A stretch of 8,198 bases of DNA from the NCBI GenBank assembly GCA_016206875.1, contig JACQQR010000124.1:1-8198 (forward strand), in the 5' to 3' direction. The notes beneath the pieces are model-generated. The model was not told the DNA's origin and did not search any database. It saw only the letters and a list, made by a program, of their open reading frames with translations. The position numbers were made by a program, and so were the translations under genes. The DNA comes from Candidatus Omnitrophota bacterium. GTDB taxonomy: Bacteria; Omnitrophota; Omnitrophia; Omnitrophales; JACROU01. Positions 6,276 through 8,198 of this stretch are shown one piece after another; the first letter of the stretch is position 1; each line of letters opens with the position of its first letter.

Positions 6276-6713
6276 ATGCATCTCACTACGCATAATCCCG
6301 AAAGCACATTTCAGCTTGGTTTGGCGCTCGGAAAAAAACTTTCCCCGCCGGCTTTTGTGGCGCTTTCCGGGCCGCTTGGCGCTGGGAAAACCTTGTTAGC
6401 CAAAGGCATTGCGGAAGGTGTGGGTTACCCGGCCGGTGAAGTGCACAGCCCCACATTTACACTGATGAATATGTACCCGGCCGATCAGGGCCGCAAGCGC
6501 ATGTATCATTTTGATTTTTACCGGCTGGATTCGCCCAAAGATTTCGATGGTTTGGGCCTGGATGAGTTTTTTTATGATCCCGGCGCCATTGTGCTTGTGG
6601 AATGGCCGGAGAAGGCCGGGAGTTTAATCCCTCACAACGCGTTATGGATTCATCTGGATTTTGGAAAATCGGAACAGGAAAGAATCGTACGGATAGAAGG
6701 GGATTCGGCTTGA
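6276..6713 (+). CDS. tsaE: tRNA t6A biosynthesis ATPase TsaE
   Basis: P-loop ATPase of the TsaE (YjeE) family that works with TsaB and TsaD to make N6-threonylcarbamoyladenosine at position 37 of ANN-decoding tRNAs. The 145-residue product is of usual length. The Walker A motif is GPLGAGKT at 32-39. Family signatures follow: SPTFTLMNMY at 58-67, HFDFYRL at 78-84 and VEWPEKAG at 108-115. The ATG at 6276 follows a short palindrome. The gene ends with TTGA, where the stop overlaps the TTG start of tsaB, so the two partners of the t6A complex are translationally coupled. TsaC and TsaD are not in this window. Confidence 0.95.
   Translation: MHLTTHNPESTFQLGLALGKKLSPPAFVALSGPLGAGKTLLAKGIAEGVGYPAGEVHSPTFTLMNMYPADQGRKRMYHFDFYRLDSPKDFDGLGLDEFFYDPGAIVLVEWPEKAGSLIPHNALWIHLDFGKSEQERIVRIEGDSA
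6697..6703 (+). promoter_or_regulatory. Shine-Dalgarno sequence deciding the TTG start of tsaB
   Basis: AAGGGGA lies 6 nt before the TTG at 6710, inside the end of tsaE. It supports the TTG start over the upstream in-frame ATGs at 6602 and 6644, which would add 36 or 22 residues unlike any TsaB N-terminus. Confidence 0.75.
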
Positions 6714-7393
6714 ACCTGCTTGCATTTGATACCTCCACAGAAGTATTGAGTTTGGCCTTGGAAAAATCCGGACAAATTCTGGAAGTTTCGCATCAAGGCA
6801 TTTACGAGCATTCCGAAAAAATCATTCCCTTGATGCAAAACCTGCTAGAGCAAGCCGGCTTGGATTTGGCGGACATCAACGCGTTTTTAATCGGCGAAGG
6901 GCCGGGCTCTTTTACCGGGCTTCGTGTCGGATTCGCCACACTCATAGGGTTTAGCGAAGCGCTCGGAAAACCCTGTTATGGTGCTCCTAGCCTTGATATC
7001 ACGGCTCAGGCAAACGCCGCCTGCCACGCCGGTCTTATAGCCGTGGTAATGGACGCGCGGCGCGAAAAAGTTTATATGGGGCTTTATGAGGCAGATAGGG
7101 GCCGGATTCGCCTCAAAAGTCCTTATAGTTGCGACACCCCTGAAAACGCAGCCCGTGCAATTTACGGGGTCCAAGGAACAAAGAGTGTGCTTGTGGCGGG
7201 CGATGCCATAAAAAAATATGCAGCAATTTTTCAAGAATCATTGCACAATGCCCAATATGCGCCGGCCGGAAAATGCTATCCCGAGGCGCATCACTTGATT
7301 GCGCTTTTCCACGAGAGGAAGCGCGAGTGTAAGCCCAAAGGGCCCTCTGAATTTTTGCCGCTATATCTTTCAGAGCCTGTAATTTTGAGATAA
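6710..7393 (+). CDS. tsaB: tRNA t6A biosynthesis protein TsaB (TTG start)
   Basis: Scaffold partner of TsaD and TsaE in formation of the t6A tRNA modification, with an ASKHA-type fold. From the TTG at 6710 the product is 227 residues and begins MNLLAFDTSTEVLSLAL, the expected N-terminus. Other signatures are EHSE at 33-36, GEGPGSFTGLRVG at 62-74 and the VMDARREKVYMGLY strand region at 113-126. The C-terminus LPLYLSEPVILR resembles the family's usual ending. The TTG overlaps the tsaE stop by 4 nt. There is no rimI downstream, which is a common neighbour elsewhere; alr follows after 3 nt instead. Confidence 0.94.
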   Translation: MNLLAFDTSTEVLSLALEKSGQILEVSHQGIYEHSEKIIPLMQNLLEQAGLDLADINAFLIGEGPGSFTGLRVGFATLIGFSEALGKPCYGAPSLDITAQANAACHAGLIAVVMDARREKVYMGLYEADRGRIRLKSPYSCDTPENAARAIYGVQGTKSVLVAGDAIKKYAAIFQESLHNAQYAPAGKCYPEAHHLIALFHERKRECKPKGPSEFLPLYLSEPVILR

Positions 7394-7396
7394 AAA

Positions 7397-8198
7397 ATGG
7401 CCAACGATACTTCTTTTTCCAATCCAGCCCTTCAAATTCAAAATGCCGCTTGGATAGAAATCAATCTTTCTCATCTCTTGCACAATCTTGAGCTGATTCG
7501 ATCTACGGTTGGGCCGCGCGTAAGCATTATGGCCATGGTTAAGTCCAATGCCTACGGGCATGGCATGGTGGACATCGCAAAATTCCTGAAAGACCGAGTA
7601 GATATGCTCGGCGTGGCGAGCCTGAAAGAAGCGCTGGAATTAAGGAGCGCCGGTATTTCATCTCCCATTTTTGTTTTTGGCACTATGTTTCCTCACGAAA
7701 TAGAAGAGTGTCTTGAAAAGAAATTAGCCATTTGTATCTCTTCTTTGGAACAAGCTCAAGCGATTAGCCGGCGATTAGCCGGCCGAGCGGAAATGTTACG
7801 CGTTCACATTAAAATAGACACCGGGATGGGAAGAATGGGGATTTTGGCTGAGCGCGCGAAGAATGAAATTTTAGAAATCGCCGGTTTGCAGGGAATTGTC
7901 ATTGAGGGAATCCTCACCCATTTTGCCGTAGCGGACAGGCCGGAGGATCCATTCACGGAGCAGCAAATTTCTATTTTTAAACAAATTGTGGAATCCTGCG
8001 AACAGCACGGCATGTATTTTTTATATAAACATGCGGCCAACAGCGCCGCCATTTTTTCTAATCCCTCTTCTCATTTCAATATGGTGCGTCCAGGACTAGC
8101 GCTTTATGGCGTCAGTCCCTTCCCTTTCCCTCTCCTTTTTCCGCCGAAGGCGGATCCGCCTCTGGCGGAAAAGGGAGAGGGAAAGGTGAGGGTTGAAC
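7397..8198 (+). CDS. alr: Alanine racemase, 3' end beyond the window, carrying an in-frame palindromic insertion
   Basis: Pyridoxal-phosphate enzyme that interconverts L- and D-alanine for peptidoglycan. The visible 267 codons are open to the window edge. The PLP lysine is Lys49 in MVKSNAYGHG (47-56). Further family motifs are KIDTGMGRMG at 139-148 (Arg146), LTHFAVAD at 173-180, HAANSAA at 212-218 and RPGLALYGVSP at 231-241. Directly after this, residues 241-265 are encoded by a 76-bp palindrome and read as a proline- and charge-rich segment unlike the family. In known structures this is the link between the N-terminal barrel and the C-terminal domain. The catalytic tyrosine of the C-terminal domain is not in view, so the gene could be functional with an insertion or a pseudogene disrupted further on. 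The start has only a weak GAGA at 7387-7390. Confidence 0.9.
   Translation, partial: MANDTSFSNPALQIQNAAWIEINLSHLLHNLELIRSTVGPRVSIMAMVKSNAYGHGMVDIAKFLKDRVDMLGVASLKEALELRSAGISSPIFVFGTMFPHEIEECLEKKLAICISSLEQAQAISRRLAGRAEMLRVHIKIDTGMGRMGILAERAKNEILEIAGLQGIVIEGILTHFAVADRPEDPFTEQQISIFKQIVESCEQHGMYFLYKHAANSAAIFSNPSSHFNMVRPGLALYGVSPFPFPLLFPPKADPPLAEKGEGKVRVE
8117..8192. repeat. 76-bp palindromic element inside alr
   Basis: A near-perfect palindrome centred on GATC at 8153-8156. The inner arms 8123-8152 and 8157-8186 match at 27 of 30 positions, with one mismatch being a G-T wobble. The outer bases 8117-8122 and 8187-8192 match at four of six, with one further wobble. The outer arms are pyrimidine-rich on the left (CCCTTTCCCTCTCC type) and the purine complement on the right; the centre is the GC double hairpin listed separately. 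It lies wholly within the alr reading frame, which stays open. In the other two forward frames a TGA occurs near its right end (8187-8189 and 8194-8196). No coding capacity of its own. Confidence 0.9.
8141..8172. repeat. Nested double-hairpin core, copy 2 (within alr)
   Basis: The segment reads CCGCC-GAA-GGCGG-AT-CCGCC-TCT-GGCGG-AAAA and forms the centre of the palindrome in alr. It matches the core at 22-52 in all four GC blocks, the T before the third block and the trailing AAAA; the differences lie in the two loops, one base of the spacer and a 1-nt length change. The surrounding repeat arms differ between the two sites. Confidence 0.65.

Noticed and set aside
1..8198. tRNA, rRNA, riboswitch, transposase, phage or toxin-antitoxin genes
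   Set aside because: Looked for in the gaps and on both strands; gaps are at most about 130 nt and filled with repeats, and no such gene or convincing structured leader was recognised. A thiamine riboswitch before thiL is excluded by the direct overlap with mtnA.

Overview
The window is a compact bacterial housekeeping segment with every gene on the + strand. In order it holds metG, a tatD-family gene, a CPBP-family membrane protease gene, an M50 site-2-type membrane protease gene, mtnA, thiL, tsaE, tsaB and the 5' two-thirds or so of alr, which runs off the right edge. Base composition is roughly balanced. Shine-Dalgarno signals are typically bacterial, and many neighbouring genes overlap by 4 to 26 nt. 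No rRNA, tRNA, CRISPR array, transposase or phage gene was seen. The layout, plus the abundance of short palindromic repeats, would fit an uncultivated candidate phylum such as Omnitrophota. That placement is an impression from gene order and repeat style, not a demonstrated assignment.

Layout: positions 1-131 are a composite palindromic repeat and the metG ribosome binding site. From 132 to 3536, metG, tatD and the CPBP gene overlap end to end and probably form one transcription unit. Positions 3537-3637 hold a heptad tandem repeat with an inverted counterpart. From 3638 to 6244 the M50 protease, mtnA and thiL follow closely. A short palindrome at 6242-6268 precedes tsaE, tsaB (TTG start) and alr, which overlap or are 3 nt apart.

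Functionally the segment mixes translation (MetG; TsaE and TsaB for the t6A modification of ANN-decoding tRNAs), cofactor and salvage metabolism (ThiL for thiamine diphosphate, MtnA for methylthioribose 1-phosphate), membrane proteolysis (CPBP and M50) and cell-wall precursor supply (Alr). All complete genes carry their expected family motifs and look intact.

The most unusual content is the repeats. Each junction longer than 3 nt carries a different repeat or repeat-like sequence, and at three of them it supplies, overlaps or abuts the translation-initiation region. A 76-bp palindrome also lies inside the alr reading frame, at the predicted junction between the barrel and the C-terminal domain, and the frame stays open through it. 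Its central core (CCGCC-N3-GGCGG-RT-CCGCC-N2/3-GGCGG-AAAA) recurs inside the otherwise different repeat upstream of metG, which suggests a small nested palindromic element that moves between host repeats and can insert into coding sequence.
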